Part shown: in pieces, positions 1 to 7,037 of the stretch
How the letters are laid out: the number at the start of each line of letters is the position of its first letter
How positions within the stretch are numbered: the stretch's first letter is position 1
The notes under the pieces: generated by a model
The model's database searches: none
Seen by the model: only the letters and a program-made list of their open reading frames with translations
What the model was told of the DNA's origin: nothing
Program-made: the position numbers and the translations under genes
From: DASVLX01 sp035552275
GTDB taxonomy: Bacteria; Actinomycetota; Actinomycetes; Mycobacteriales; Pseudonocardiaceae
Reading direction: 5' to 3'
Length of the DNA stretch: 15,712 bases
NCBI GenBank assembly: GCA_035552275.1
Contig: DASZLR010000101.1
Location: 1-15,712 of the forward strand

Positions 1-1
1 G

Positions 2-37
2 TTTCCCGTGAGCGTGGACCTGGACGCGCTGTTGTAG
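2..37 (+). CDS. Possible 3' end of a gene cut by the window edge
   Basis: The second frame reads FPVSVDLDALL and stops at TAG 35-37. The short hydrophobic, acidic ending looks like a plausible protein C-terminus, and it would converge on the minus-strand peptidase ending at 65. Only eleven codons are visible, so no family can be assigned and chance is not excluded. Confidence 0.3.
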   Translation, partial: FPVSVDLDALL

Positions 38-64
38 ACCGAGGAGGTCGACCGCGCGGGTGCG

Positions 65-2116
65 TCAGGTCCGCAGTTCCAGTACCGGCACGCCAGGTGT
101 GGTGAATCCGAGAACCTGGCCATAGAAGGACAGTTCGGCCTCCAGCGCGGCGCGGATCGTGGCGGCCTTGCGGAAACCGTGCTGCTCGCCCTCGAACGTC
201 AGGTAGGCGTGCTGGATGCCGCTTCCGTCCAGGGTGGCCATGAACTCGTCGGCCTGCACCGGCGGGCAGATCTGGTCGTCCAGCCCCTGCAACATCAGCA
301 CCGGACCGGCGAGCCGGTCGGCGTGCTGGGACGGTGACCGGTCCCGGTACAGGTCGGCGCTATCGGGCAGCGGACCGACCAATCCCTCCACGTAACGGGA
401 CTCGAAGTCGTGGGTCTGCCCGCCCTCGGCGGTCCAGCCGGTCAGGTCGAGGATCGGGAACATCACGGTGCCGCACCGGTACACGTCCACCGACGTCAAC
501 GAGGCGGCCGAGGTCCAGCCGCCGGCGCTGCCGCCCCGGATCGCCAGCCGCGCCGCGTCCGCACCGCCCTCGTTGGCCAGCGCCCGCGCCGCCGCCGCGC
601 AGTCCAGCACGTCCACCACGCCCCACTGGCCGCGCAGCCGCTCCCGGAACGCGCGGCCGTAACCGGTGGATCCGCCGTAGTTGACGGCGACCACCCCGAT
701 ACCGCGGCTGGTGAAGTAGGCGATGCTGAGGTCCAGCGCGGGCGCCGACGATCCGGTCGGGCCGCCGTGCACGTGCACCAGGAACGGCGGTCGCTCATCA
801 TCAGGCGCGGTGAACTCGGGATTGGTTGGCGGATAGACGAACGCCGGCACCGGGCGGCCATGGTCGTCGTGGAACACCCGCTCCACCGGCACCGGCAGGT
901 ACGCCGAATCGGGCAACCACGCCGGCTGACCGGTCACGTCCAGCACCTCGCCGGACCGGGTGTGCCAGCCGACGACCGACCGTTCCCGCGCTGGTCCGGC
1001 CGCGATGCCCACCACCAGCCCGTCGGTGACGGTCAGGTCCGGCGCCCACGCCGGCAGCCCGGCCGCCGCGTCGACATCGGTGATCGTCGCGGTCGCCTCG
1101 TCCAACACGGCCAGCCGGCCCGACCGCAGCACGGCGTGCCGGCCGCCGCCCAGCGGCGCGAACCAGCGCGACCCGATCCTCCACATCGGACCGCCCAGCT
1201 CCTGCTCGGCCGGGGCCAGGTTCTGGATGTCGCCGGTGTTGAGATCGATCCGGTGCAGGTTCCACCAGCCGGCCGGGTCGGTGAGCGCCAGCAGTGATTC
1301 CGGCCCGTCCCACTCGACCTGGATCACCGCTTCGGCCGGCCCGCCGGCCACCACCCGGTGCGGGCCGAACCGCCCGTCGCCGTCCACTTCGGCCACACAC
1401 AACTCCGTGCCGTCCCAGGGCATCGCGGGGTGGTTCCAGCCGATCCAGGCCACCCGCCGGCCGTCCGGGCGCAGCCGCGGGCCGGTCAGGAAGTGATGGC
1501 TGGCGCCGAGCACCCGCACCGCGGCCGGGTCGGTGGCGGCGCTGCCGTCCAGCGGCACGGCCACCAGTTCCCGCCGCACGTCGGTGGGCAGGTCGCCGGT
1601 CACCGTCTCCCGCACGCACCACACCTCCCGGACCTCGGCGCCGCCGGGACCGGCGGTCGGCTCGGCATAGCGGTAGCCGTGCCGTTGCTCCGGCTCCGGG
1701 CTGATCGGCACCGGCTCGGCAGAACCGTCCGGACCGGTGAGATCGACCGCGTACAGCCGCTGGTCGTCCCAATTGGTGAACACGACGCGTTCGCCGTCAG
1801 CGATGTCGATCACGGTCCACGGCCGGCCGCCGTACTCGTGCACCCGGTTGCGGACGTTCCATGGCGCGGCGAGGATTTCACGTGGCGGCTGGCCCGGCCG
1901 GGCGGCCAGCAACGCCAGCCGGCCGTCCTCGGCGGGTCGGCCCTCGGCCCACCACACCTGGCCACCGTGCGTGTCGACCCACGATGGGCCGCCGCCGGCC
2001 GCCGCGACGGCGCCGGCGTCGATCGGCGAGGCCCACGTCCCGTAGGGCGCGGCAGTCGGCGCTGCGGTCGGCTCGGTGGTCGGCTCGTCGGTCGGCGCCG
2101 CGGTGATCTTCCCCAT
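65..2116 (-). CDS. S9-family peptidase (prolyl oligopeptidase / acylaminoacyl peptidase-like)
   Basis: A 683-residue serine peptidase of the alpha/beta-hydrolase S9 clan, expected to cleave short peptides in the cytoplasm because no signal peptide is seen. Residues about 25-410 read as the beta-propeller that gates the active site, rich in WDGTELC- and PAGWWNLHRIDL-type blades. Residues about 415-675 are the catalytic domain. HVHGGPTGS at about 448-456 forms the oxyanion region and GGSAGGW places the nucleophile at Ser530. GLDDQICP supplies Asp613 or Asp614, and EGEQHGF supplies His646. The triad is complete and the length is normal for the family. The ATG at 2116 lies 6 nt after a TAGGGT -10 element, so the mRNA may be leaderless. 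The first 24 residues are an Ala/Pro/Thr/Glu repeat not expected in the family. The gene is divergent from DUF3090. The exact substrate class is not resolved. Confidence 0.93.
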   Translation of the reverse strand: MGKITAAPTDEPTTEPTAAPTAAPYGTWASPIDAGAVAAAGGGPSWVDTHGGQVWWAEGRPAEDGRLALLAARPGQPPREILAAPWNVRNRVHEYGGRPWTVIDIADGERVVFTNWDDQRLYAVDLTGPDGSAEPVPISPEPEQRHGYRYAEPTAGPGGAEVREVWCVRETVTGDLPTDVRRELVAVPLDGSAATDPAAVRVLGASHHFLTGPRLRPDGRRVAWIGWNHPAMPWDGTELCVAEVDGDGRFGPHRVVAGGPAEAVIQVEWDGPESLLALTDPAGWWNLHRIDLNTGDIQNLAPAEQELGGPMWRIGSRWFAPLGGGRHAVLRSGRLAVLDEATATITDVDAAAGLPAWAPDLTVTDGLVVGIAAGPARERSVVGWHTRSGEVLDVTGQPAWLPDSAYLPVPVERVFHDDHGRPVPAFVYPPTNPEFTAPDDERPPFLVHVHGGPTGSSAPALDLSIAYFTSRGIGVVAVNYGGSTGYGRAFRERLRGQWGVVDVLDCAAAARALANEGGADAARLAIRGGSAGGWTSAASLTSVDVYRCGTVMFPILDLTGWTAEGGQTHDFESRYVEGLVGPLPDSADLYRDRSPSQHADRLAGPVLMLQGLDDQICPPVQADEFMATLDGSGIQHAYLTFEGEQHGFRKAATIRAALEAELSFYGQVLGFTTPGVPVLELRT
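2055..2102 (-). repeat. Four 12-nt tandem repeats inside the peptidase N-terminus
   Basis: Four consecutive 12-nt units each begin GTCGGC on the plus strand (2055, 2067, 2079, 2091). On the coding strand they encode AAPT, TEPT, DEPT and AAPT just after the initiator segment MGKIT. Copies differ at a few bases. The copy number could vary without changing frame. Confidence 0.75.
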
Positions 2117-2122
2117 GACCGC

Positions 2123-2128
2123 ACCCTA
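2123..2128 (-). promoter_or_regulatory. Putative -10 element of the S9 peptidase gene
   Basis: On the minus strand TAGGGT ends 6 nt before the ATG at 2116. That spacing would put the transcription start at or next to the A of the start codon. No convincing -35 hexamer is seen, and no Shine-Dalgarno sequence precedes the ATG. Confidence 0.45.
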
Positions 2129-2197
2129 GCGCGTTGAGTCCATCACCCGCTGACACGATTTCGGGGGTGCGCGGCCACGGATGTCAGGATCGTGGCC

Positions 2198-2203
2198 TAG
2201 GGT
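2198..2203 (+). promoter_or_regulatory. Putative -10 element of the DUF3090 gene
   Basis: TAGGGT ends 10 nt before the ATG at 2214. It mirrors the TAGGGT of the divergent peptidase gene, so the intergenic stretch 2117-2213 probably holds two back-to-back promoters. No clear -35 is seen. Confidence 0.4.
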
Positions 2204-2213
2204 CGAAGGTGCC

Positions 2214-2783
2214 ATGGCCCGTGTCATCCACGTCTTCCGCGAACCCGACCGCTTCATCGCCGGCACGGTCGGGGATCCCGGTAATCGCAGCTTCTACCTC
2301 CAGGCGATCGCCGAACGCCGCACCGTGAGCGTGCTGCTGGAGAAACAGCAGGTCGCCGTGCTCGCCGAGCGGCTCGGCTCGCTGCTGGACGAGGTGCACC
2401 GCAAGTTCGGCGCCGAAGTGCCCGACGATGTCCCCGACGGGTCGCTGGACAGCGATCCGCTGGACGTGCCGATCGAGGAGGAGTTCCGGGTCGGCACCAT
2501 GGGGCTGGGCTGGGACGCCGAGACCAGCGCGGTGGTGGTCGAGCTGCTGGCGGTCACCGAGGAGGAGATCGACGAGTCGGTGGTGCTCGGCGACGCCGAC
2601 GAGGGTCCGGACGCGCTGCGGGTGTTCCTCACCCCGGGGTCGGCGCGGGCGTTCGCCGAGCGCGCCAATCGAGTCGTCAGCGCCGGCCGCAGGCCGTGCC
2701 CGCTGTGCGGTGAGCCGCTGGATCCGGCCGGTCATGTCTGCCCACGGCAAAACGGTTACCGGCGCGTCACCGAAGACGAGTAG
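2214..2783 (+). CDS. DUF3090 family protein
   Basis: A 189-residue protein recognised from its N-terminus (ARVIHVFREPDRFIAGTVG) and its C-terminal motif PCPLCGEPLDPAGHVCPRQNGYRR as the actinobacterial DUF3090 family (Rv2134c-like). Cys162, Cys165, His174 and Cys176 form a likely zinc-ribbon tail. The middle holds a long acidic stretch (about 66-92) and the segment VGTMGLGWD. The biochemical role is unknown. The ATG at 2214 was chosen over the in-frame ATG at 2181 because family similarity begins there and because a TAGGGT element with AAGG lies just upstream. The next gene starts 9 nt after its stop, so the two are almost certainly co-transcribed. In other actinobacteria this pair recurs, often near mshC as I recall it; mshC is not in this window. 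Confidence 0.9.
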   Translation: MARVIHVFREPDRFIAGTVGDPGNRSFYLQAIAERRTVSVLLEKQQVAVLAERLGSLLDEVHRKFGAEVPDDVPDGSLDSDPLDVPIEEEFRVGTMGLGWDAETSAVVVELLAVTEEEIDESVVLGDADEGPDALRVFLTPGSARAFAERANRVVSAGRRPCPLCGEPLDPAGHVCPRQNGYRRVTEDE

Positions 2784-2792
2784 GAACGGGTC

Positions 2793-3596
2793 ATGGACCC
2801 GCGCCACCCCGACGCCCTGGAATTTCTGCGGCACGGGCGCATCGACGTTCAGGGGCGGCTGGTGGACGCCTCCAACGCCACCCTGTTCTGCTCGATCAGC
2901 CGGGACGGCGTGGCCGCCGAATGCGTGTACAAGCCGGTGTCCGGCGAGCGGCCGCTGTGGGATTTCCCGGAGGGCACGCTCGCCGGCCGGGAAGTCGCCG
3001 CCTTTCTGGTGTTCGAGGCGGCCGGGGCGCATCTGGTGCCGCCCACGGTGTTTCGGCCCGGCCCGTTCGGCCCGGGGATGGTGCAACTGTGGGTGGACAC
3101 CAAGGACGGCGACGACCTGGTCGACGTGGTCGCGCCGGAGCAGCTCGCGTCCGGCTGGCGGACCGTGCTGCACGCGCACGACCGGTTCGGTGAGCCCGCG
3201 GTGCTCGCGCACGCCGACCATCCGAGCATCCGGCTGATGGCCGCGCTGGACGTGGTGGTGAACAACGCCGACCGCAAGGGCGGGCACGTGCTGCACGCCA
3301 CCACCGGCGACGTGTACGGCGTGGACCACGGCATCTGTCTGCACACCGAGAACAAGCTGCGCACGGTGCTGTGGGGGTTTCTCGGCGAGCCGCTGCCGGA
3401 CGAGGCGGTCGAGGCGTTGCGCCGGCTGCGGTCGGCATTGGACGGCGGCGGCGGTCGGCTGCGCGGCGAGCTGGGCACCCACATCGCCCGGCGCGAGGTG
3501 CGCGCGATGTCCGAGCGGGTGGACCGGCTGCTGGCCGCCGGCTGTTATCCCGAGCCGTCCGGGGAATGGCACGCCATACCCTGGCCGGCGTTCTGA
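2793..3596 (+). CDS. SCO1664-family protein, PI3/4-kinase-like
   Basis: A 267-residue cytoplasmic protein matching the actinobacterial SCO1664 family, which resembles the phosphatidylinositol 3/4-kinase fold. The visible landmarks are ECVYKPVSGERPLWDFP (Lys47 as candidate ATP-binding lysine), DVVVNNADRKGGHVL (Asn158, Asp160 and His165 as catalytic-loop-like residues) and VYGVDHGI (Asp178 as candidate metal ligand, in the place of a kinase DFG). The phosphoacceptor is unknown and activity is inferred only from motifs. The start is ATG 2793, preceded by GGAACGGG 9 nt after the DUF3090 stop. Its partner's zinc-ribbon tail makes that protein a candidate substrate or co-factor, but nothing in the sequence proves this. 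Length is normal for the family. Confidence 0.87.
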   Translation: MDPRHPDALEFLRHGRIDVQGRLVDASNATLFCSISRDGVAAECVYKPVSGERPLWDFPEGTLAGREVAAFLVFEAAGAHLVPPTVFRPGPFGPGMVQLWVDTKDGDDLVDVVAPEQLASGWRTVLHAHDRFGEPAVLAHADHPSIRLMAALDVVVNNADRKGGHVLHATTGDVYGVDHGICLHTENKLRTVLWGFLGEPLPDEAVEALRRLRSALDGGGGRLRGELGTHIARREVRAMSERVDRLLAAGCYPEPSGEWHAIPWPAF

Positions 3597-3608
3597 CCGT
3601 CGCTGCGC

Positions 3609-3614
3609 TAGCGT
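3609..3614 (+). promoter_or_regulatory. Putative -10 element of the DUF3097 gene
   Basis: TAGCGT lies in the 26-nt gap after the SCO1664-type gene and ends 8 nt before GTG 3623. This would give a leaderless or nearly leaderless transcript, in addition to any read-through from the upstream pair. A clear -35 is missing. Confidence 0.4.
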
Positions 3615-3622
3615 CGCACACC

Positions 3623-4435
3623 GTGCGGTCACAGGATTACGGCGACATCTTCGACCGGGGGCGGCGCGCCGTTCCGGAGGTCGTCGCCGACGCCGGTCTG
3701 GTGGTGGAGGACCCGGACACCGGGTTCTGCGGCGCCGTGCTCGGCGTGCACGACGGCAAGGTGATGCTGGAGGACGGGCTGGGCCGGCGGCGGCTGTTTC
3801 CGTTGCGCACGGCCGGATTCCTACTCGAAGGCAAACTGGTCACGCTGATCCGGCCGACCCGCGAGCCGCTGCCCGAGCGGTCCCGTTCGGCGTCGGGGTC
3901 CCGGCGGGTCGACGGGCTCAAGGCGCGGGTCGCGCGGCAGAGCCGGATCTGGGTGGAGGGCGTGCACGACGCGACCCTGATCGAACGGGTGTGGGGGCAC
4001 GACCTGCGGGTCGAGGGCATCGTGGTGGAGCCGTTGCACGGTGTGGATGATCTGGCACGCCGGGTCGCCGACTTCGAACCGGCGCCGGACCGGCGGCTGG
4101 GCGTGTTGGTCGACCATCTGGTGGCCGGCAGCAAGGAATGTCGGATCGTGGACACCATCACCGATCCGAACGTGTTGGTCACCGGCCACCCGTACGTCGA
4201 CATCTGGCAGGCGGTGCGGCCGAAGTCGCTGGGCATCAGCAACTGGCCGCCGGTCAAGCGCGGCCTGCCGTGGAAAGAGACCGTCTGCGAGATGTTCGCC
4301 TGGGGTGAGCCGATCGAGGGCTGGCGGCGGATCAACGCCGCGGTGCGCACCTACCGGGACATGCAGCCACCGCTGATCGGCGCGATGGAGTCGCTGATCG
4401 ACTTCGTCACCGGCGCCGACGACCCAATCGACTGA
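3623..4435 (+). CDS. DUF3097 family protein (possible Toprim-like core)
   Basis: A 270-residue protein with the hallmark features of actinobacterial DUF3097: an N-terminal DYGDIF segment, GLVVEDPDTGFCGAVLG (about 25-41), RRRLFPLRTAGFLLEG (55-70) and SRIWVEGVHDATLIERVWG (107-125) followed by VVEPLHGVDDL. The WVEGVHDA segment (Glu112, Asp116) and GVLVDHLV (Asp164) resemble the glutamate and aspartate positions of a Toprim fold, which would suggest nucleic-acid chemistry; this is inference. GTG 3623 was chosen because family similarity begins there; the same frame is open far upstream over the previous gene, but that stretch is a shadow. The gene follows the DUF3090/SCO1664 pair by 26 nt and has its own candidate -10. 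No function is established. Confidence 0.85.
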   Translation: MRSQDYGDIFDRGRRAVPEVVADAGLVVEDPDTGFCGAVLGVHDGKVMLEDGLGRRRLFPLRTAGFLLEGKLVTLIRPTREPLPERSRSASGSRRVDGLKARVARQSRIWVEGVHDATLIERVWGHDLRVEGIVVEPLHGVDDLARRVADFEPAPDRRLGVLVDHLVAGSKECRIVDTITDPNVLVTGHPYVDIWQAVRPKSLGISNWPPVKRGLPWKETVCEMFAWGEPIEGWRRINAAVRTYRDMQPPLIGAMESLIDFVTGADDPID

Positions 4436-4440
4436 GCCCA

Positions 4441-4458
4441 CCGGGCCGACCGGGCCGA
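4441..4458. repeat. Two tandem copies of a 9-nt GC-rich unit
   Basis: CCGGGCCGA occurs twice in tandem just after the DUF3097 stop, followed by a related CCGGCCGATCCGGCCG stretch at about 4480-4497. The 133-nt gap up to 4568 otherwise shows no gene and no clean terminator hairpin. Confidence 0.5.
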
Positions 4459-4568
4459 CTCGGCTGCTGAGGCGACCAGTCCGGCCGATCCGGCCGCGGA
4501 ATCTCAATTTCCGATCATTCTTTCCGCGCGCGGCGGTGCGCGAGCCGACTTGGTGCCACGATGGAGGT

Positions 4569-4997
4569 ATGGCCGCACTGGTATGGCTCGTCATCGGGGT
4601 TGCCCTGGTGGTGGCCGAGGTGCTGTCCGGCACGTTCGTGCTGCTGATGCTGGGAGTGGCGGCGCTGGTGTCGGCCGGGGTGGCGGCGCTGGGCGGTGGG
4701 CTGCCGGTCAGCGCCGTGGTGTTCGCCGCGGTCGCGGCCGGCGGCATCACGCTGGCCCGGCCGGCGTTGGTGCGCCGGTTGCAGTCCGGCCAGGACATCA
4801 AGACCAACACCGACGCCCTGGTGGGGCGCAAGGCGATGGTGGTCAGTAGGGTCGACGCGCACGAGGGTCGGGTCAAGATCGGCGGGGACCTGTGGTCGGC
4901 CCGCTGTTACGACGAGACCGAGGTGCTGGAGCCGGGACGGTCTGTCACAGTCATGGGCATCTCGGGCGCGGTCGCACTCGTCTGGGGCGGAATTTAG
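4569..4997 (+). CDS. NfeD family membrane protein
   Basis: A 142-residue short NfeD protein. Residues about 3-62 carry two or three transmembrane helices (ALVWLVIGVALVVAEVL, then a Gly/Ala/Val-rich stretch). Residues about 83-140 form the cytoplasmic OB-fold, with the typical GRKAMVV and GRVKIGGDLWSARC segments and a final SVTVMGISGAVALVW strand. Short NfeD proteins act with SPFH proteins in membrane microdomain organisation, and the next gene is exactly such a partner 11 nt downstream. ATG 4569 was chosen because the hydrophobic helix begins directly after it. The GGAGG at 4563-4567 is only one base from this ATG, which is unusually close for a ribosome binding site. An in-frame GTG at 4536 would add eleven residues unlike the family. 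Confidence 0.9.
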   Translation: MAALVWLVIGVALVVAEVLSGTFVLLMLGVAALVSAGVAALGGGLPVSAVVFAAVAAGGITLARPALVRRLQSGQDIKTNTDALVGRKAMVVSRVDAHEGRVKIGGDLWSARCYDETEVLEPGRSVTVMGISGAVALVWGGI

Positions 4998-5008
4998 TGG
5001 AGGTTGGA

Positions 5009-6178
5009 GTGGTCGCACTTATCGTCGCCATCGTCGTCGTGCTGGTGGTGCTGATCGTCGCGGTCCGGTCGGTGAAGGTGGTTCCGCAGGCCACGGCCGC
5101 GGTGATCGAGCGGCTGGGCCGGTACCGGTCCACGGCGACGCCGGGACTCAACATCCTGGTGCCGTTCTTCGACCGCATCCGGGCCCGCATCGACCTGCGC
5201 GAGCAGGTGGTGTCGTTCCCGCCGCAGCCGGTGATCACCGAGGACAACCTGACGGTGTCCATCGACACCGTCGTCTACTTCCAGGTGACCGATCCGCGGG
5301 CGGCCGTCTACGAGATCGCCAACTACATCGTGGGTGTGGAGCAGCTGACCATCACCACGCTGCGGAACCTGGTCGGCGGGATGAGCCTGGAGCAGACGCT
5401 GACCTCCCGGGACAACATCAACCACCAACTGCGCGGCGTGCTGGACGAGGCGACCGGCCGGTGGGGCATCCGGGTGGCCCGGGTGGAGCTGAAGTCGATC
5501 GACCCGCCGCCGTCCATTCAGGACTCGATGGAGAAGCAGATGCGCGCGGACCGGGAGAAGCGCGCGATGATCCTCACCTCGGAGGGCCAGCGGGAGTCCT
5601 CGATCAAGACGGCGGAGGGGCAGAAGCAGGCGCAGATCCTGGCCGCCGAGGGCGCCAAGCAGGGTGCGATCCTGGCCGCCGAGGCGGAGCGGCAGTCCCG
5701 CATCCTGCGCGCGCAGGGTGAGCGGGCCGCGCGTTACCTGCAGGCGCAGGGCCAGGCGAAGGCGATCGAGAAGGTGTTCGCCGCGATCAAGGCCGGCCGG
5801 CCGACGCCGGAAGTGCTGGCGTACCAGTACCTGCAGACGCTGCCGCAGATGGCGCAGGGCGACGCGAACAAGGTGTGGCTGCTGCCCAACGACTTCGGCA
5901 AGGCGTTGGAGGGTTTCGCCCGGTCGCTGGGCAAGCAGGGCGACGACGGGGTGTTCCGGTACGAGCCGCCGAAGGAGGAGCCGCCGGCGATCCGCCCGGA
6001 GGACGACGCGGATGTCGCCGACTGGTTCGACACCTCCTCCGACCCGGCCGTCGCGCAGGCGGTGGCCGCCGCCGAGGCGGTTGCCCGGCAGGAGGTTCCC
6101 GGCCCGCTGACGCCGTCGCGCCCACCGGTGATCCCACCGGCGCCGCCCACGCCTCCCGCGCCGCCGGCCGGCCAGTAG
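5009..6178 (+). CDS. SPFH/band 7 (stomatin/paraslipin-like) membrane protein
   Basis: A 389-residue SPFH protein. Residues 2-19 are one N-terminal transmembrane helix and about 20-185 the SPFH domain (VPQATAAVIERLGRY, PGLNILVPFFDRI, TVSIDTVVYFQVTDP). Residues about 180-260 form a charged coiled coil with repeated AEG/AEAERQ units (ILAAEGAKQGAILAAEAERQ), the part that oligomerises in stomatins. After about 315 the chain is acidic and then proline-rich and probably disordered, ending in a run of PPAPPTPPAPP type. The family builds ring or cage scaffolds in the membrane, often with NfeD, which is encoded just upstream. GTG 5009 was chosen because GGAGG at 4999-5003 sits 5 nt before it. GTG 4997, overlapping the NfeD stop, is the alternative and would add four residues. 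Expected to be co-transcribed with NfeD. Confidence 0.93.
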   Translation: MVALIVAIVVVLVVLIVAVRSVKVVPQATAAVIERLGRYRSTATPGLNILVPFFDRIRARIDLREQVVSFPPQPVITEDNLTVSIDTVVYFQVTDPRAAVYEIANYIVGVEQLTITTLRNLVGGMSLEQTLTSRDNINHQLRGVLDEATGRWGIRVARVELKSIDPPPSIQDSMEKQMRADREKRAMILTSEGQRESSIKTAEGQKQAQILAAEGAKQGAILAAEAERQSRILRAQGERAARYLQAQGQAKAIEKVFAAIKAGRPTPEVLAYQYLQTLPQMAQGDANKVWLLPNDFGKALEGFARSLGKQGDDGVFRYEPPKEEPPAIRPEDDADVADWFDTSSDPAVAQAVAAAEAVARQEVPGPLTPSRPPVIPPAPPTPPAPPAGQ

Positions 6179-6228
6179 GAACCCGCCGAGCGAGCATGAT
6201 CGACCCCAGTTGATCTCGTCCACATGGG

Positions 6229-6244
6229 ACGGACTACAGTCCGT
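6229..6244. promoter_or_regulatory. Candidate TetR operator over the tetR -10 element
   Basis: ACGGACT and AGTCCGT form perfect 7-nt arms around a 2-nt centre. A TACAGT -10-like hexamer (6235-6240) sits inside and ends 9 nt before the ATG at 6250. A short operator over its own -10 is the usual arrangement of self-repressing TetR genes. TTGATC at 6210-6215 could be a -35, although the 19-nt spacer is long. Confidence 0.55.
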
Positions 6245-6247
6245 GAA

Positions 6248-6299
6248 CCATGGTGGACGGTCGGGATCAGTTGCGGGAACGGCGCGCCGTCCACCATGG
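6248..6299. repeat. 13-bp perfect inverted repeat enclosing the tetR start codon
   Basis: CCATGGTGGACGG at 6248-6260 and its exact reverse complement at 6287-6299 flank 26 nt. The left arm contains the ATG start codon. In RNA the arms would form a 13-bp GC-rich stem that buries the start. A near copy of the motif, GTCCACATGG, also lies at 6218-6227. Inside the right half ACGGCGCGCCGT (6279-6290) is itself a perfect palindrome. Confidence 0.75.
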
Positions 6300-6909
6300 A
6301 CGGCGGCCGTTGCTCGCTGACGCCGCCATCGCCGTGCTGGCCCGCGACGGCGGCCGCGGCCTGACCCACCGGGCCGTCGACCGGGAGGCCGAGGTCCCCG
6401 AGGGCACCACCAAGAACTACTTCCCGACCAGGGACAGCCTGTTGGAGGCGGCCGCGAACCGGATGGCCGACCAGCACCGGGCGGCCGTGGCGCAGTTGCG
6501 TGCGACCACCCCGGCCGGGGTGTCCCCGCATCAGGTGCGGGCGCTGTACCCGGCGATGATCCGCCGCGCGGTGCACGGCGATCCGACCCAGGTGCTGGCG
6601 ATGTTCGAGCTGTATCTGGCGGCGGTGCGCCGGCCCTCGGTGCGCGCGGCGTTGGGGGACATGGTCACCGCGAACGCCGACGCCACGGTGGAGTTGCACC
6701 GCGCGGCCGGCCTGATCGGCGAGCCGGGCGCGGCGGCACTGCTCAACGCGTGCCTGCTCGGGGTGATGGTGTCCCAGTTGGCGTTGCCGCCGGACGCGCT
6801 GGCCGCGATCGACCTGGCCGACGCCGATGACGTCGGCGCCCAGTTGTTCGACGCCACCACCGGCGAGTACCCGGAGGTCGGCCGCCCACTGCCCGCGCGA
6901 GCCCGCTGA
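6250..6909 (+). CDS. TetR family transcriptional regulator
   Basis: A 219-residue repressor-type regulator. Residues about 20-66 hold the TetR DNA-binding domain, including LADAAIAVLARDGGRGLTHR and the recognition segment VPEGTTKNYFPTRDSLL (49-65). The remainder is a helical ligand-binding and dimerisation domain without a recognised ligand signature. ATG 6250 is the only plausible start: the conserved domain begins about 20 residues later. No Shine-Dalgarno precedes it, and the start lies in inverted repeats (separate entries). The gene stands 71 nt after the SPFH gene. Downstream lie a less GC-rich orphan gene and a hydrolase remnant, so its original target may have been the now broken hydrolase. 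What it regulates today cannot be told from the sequence. Confidence 0.92.
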   Translation: MVDGRDQLRERRAVHHGRRPLLADAAIAVLARDGGRGLTHRAVDREAEVPEGTTKNYFPTRDSLLEAAANRMADQHRAAVAQLRATTPAGVSPHQVRALYPAMIRRAVHGDPTQVLAMFELYLAAVRRPSVRAALGDMVTANADATVELHRAAGLIGEPGAAALLNACLLGVMVSQLALPPDALAAIDLADADDVGAQLFDATTGEYPEVGRPLPARAR

Positions 6910-6973
6910 GATTGTCCGTTTATTTTGGTTGTTTTTGGCCGCGTGCCGCATTAGGCCGATTGGTTGACATCGC

Positions 6974-7002
6974 TTGACGCCCGGACGGCCCGCACCTAGG
7001 TT
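6974..7002 (+). promoter_or_regulatory. Strong sigma-70-type promoter of the orphan gene
   Basis: TTGACG (6974-6979), a 17-nt spacer and TAGGTT (6997-7002) match the vegetative consensus closely and are the best such pair I found in the window. Transcription would start near 7009, giving a leader of about 29 nt. The stretch 6910-7037 is noticeably AT-richer than its surroundings, with a T-rich run at 6919-6937. Confidence 0.75.
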
Positions 7003-7037
7003 TGCAGAGTCTCTCCGCCTCATTTTCAGGAGGAATA

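Noticed and set aside
2184..3632. 482-residue open frame on the minus strand
   Set aside because: It lies antisense to the DUF3090 and SCO1664-type genes, is His/Arg/Gln-rich without any recognisable motif, and is the kind of frame that high GC third positions create.
4441..4497. GC-rich repeats after DUF3097 as a CRISPR or terminator
   Set aside because: The units are 9 nt and tandem without spacers, and the best stem is about 5 bp, too weak to call.
4994..6223. 409-residue open frame on the minus strand
   Set aside because: It is antisense to the SPFH gene with low-complexity Arg/His/Leu content and no family signature.
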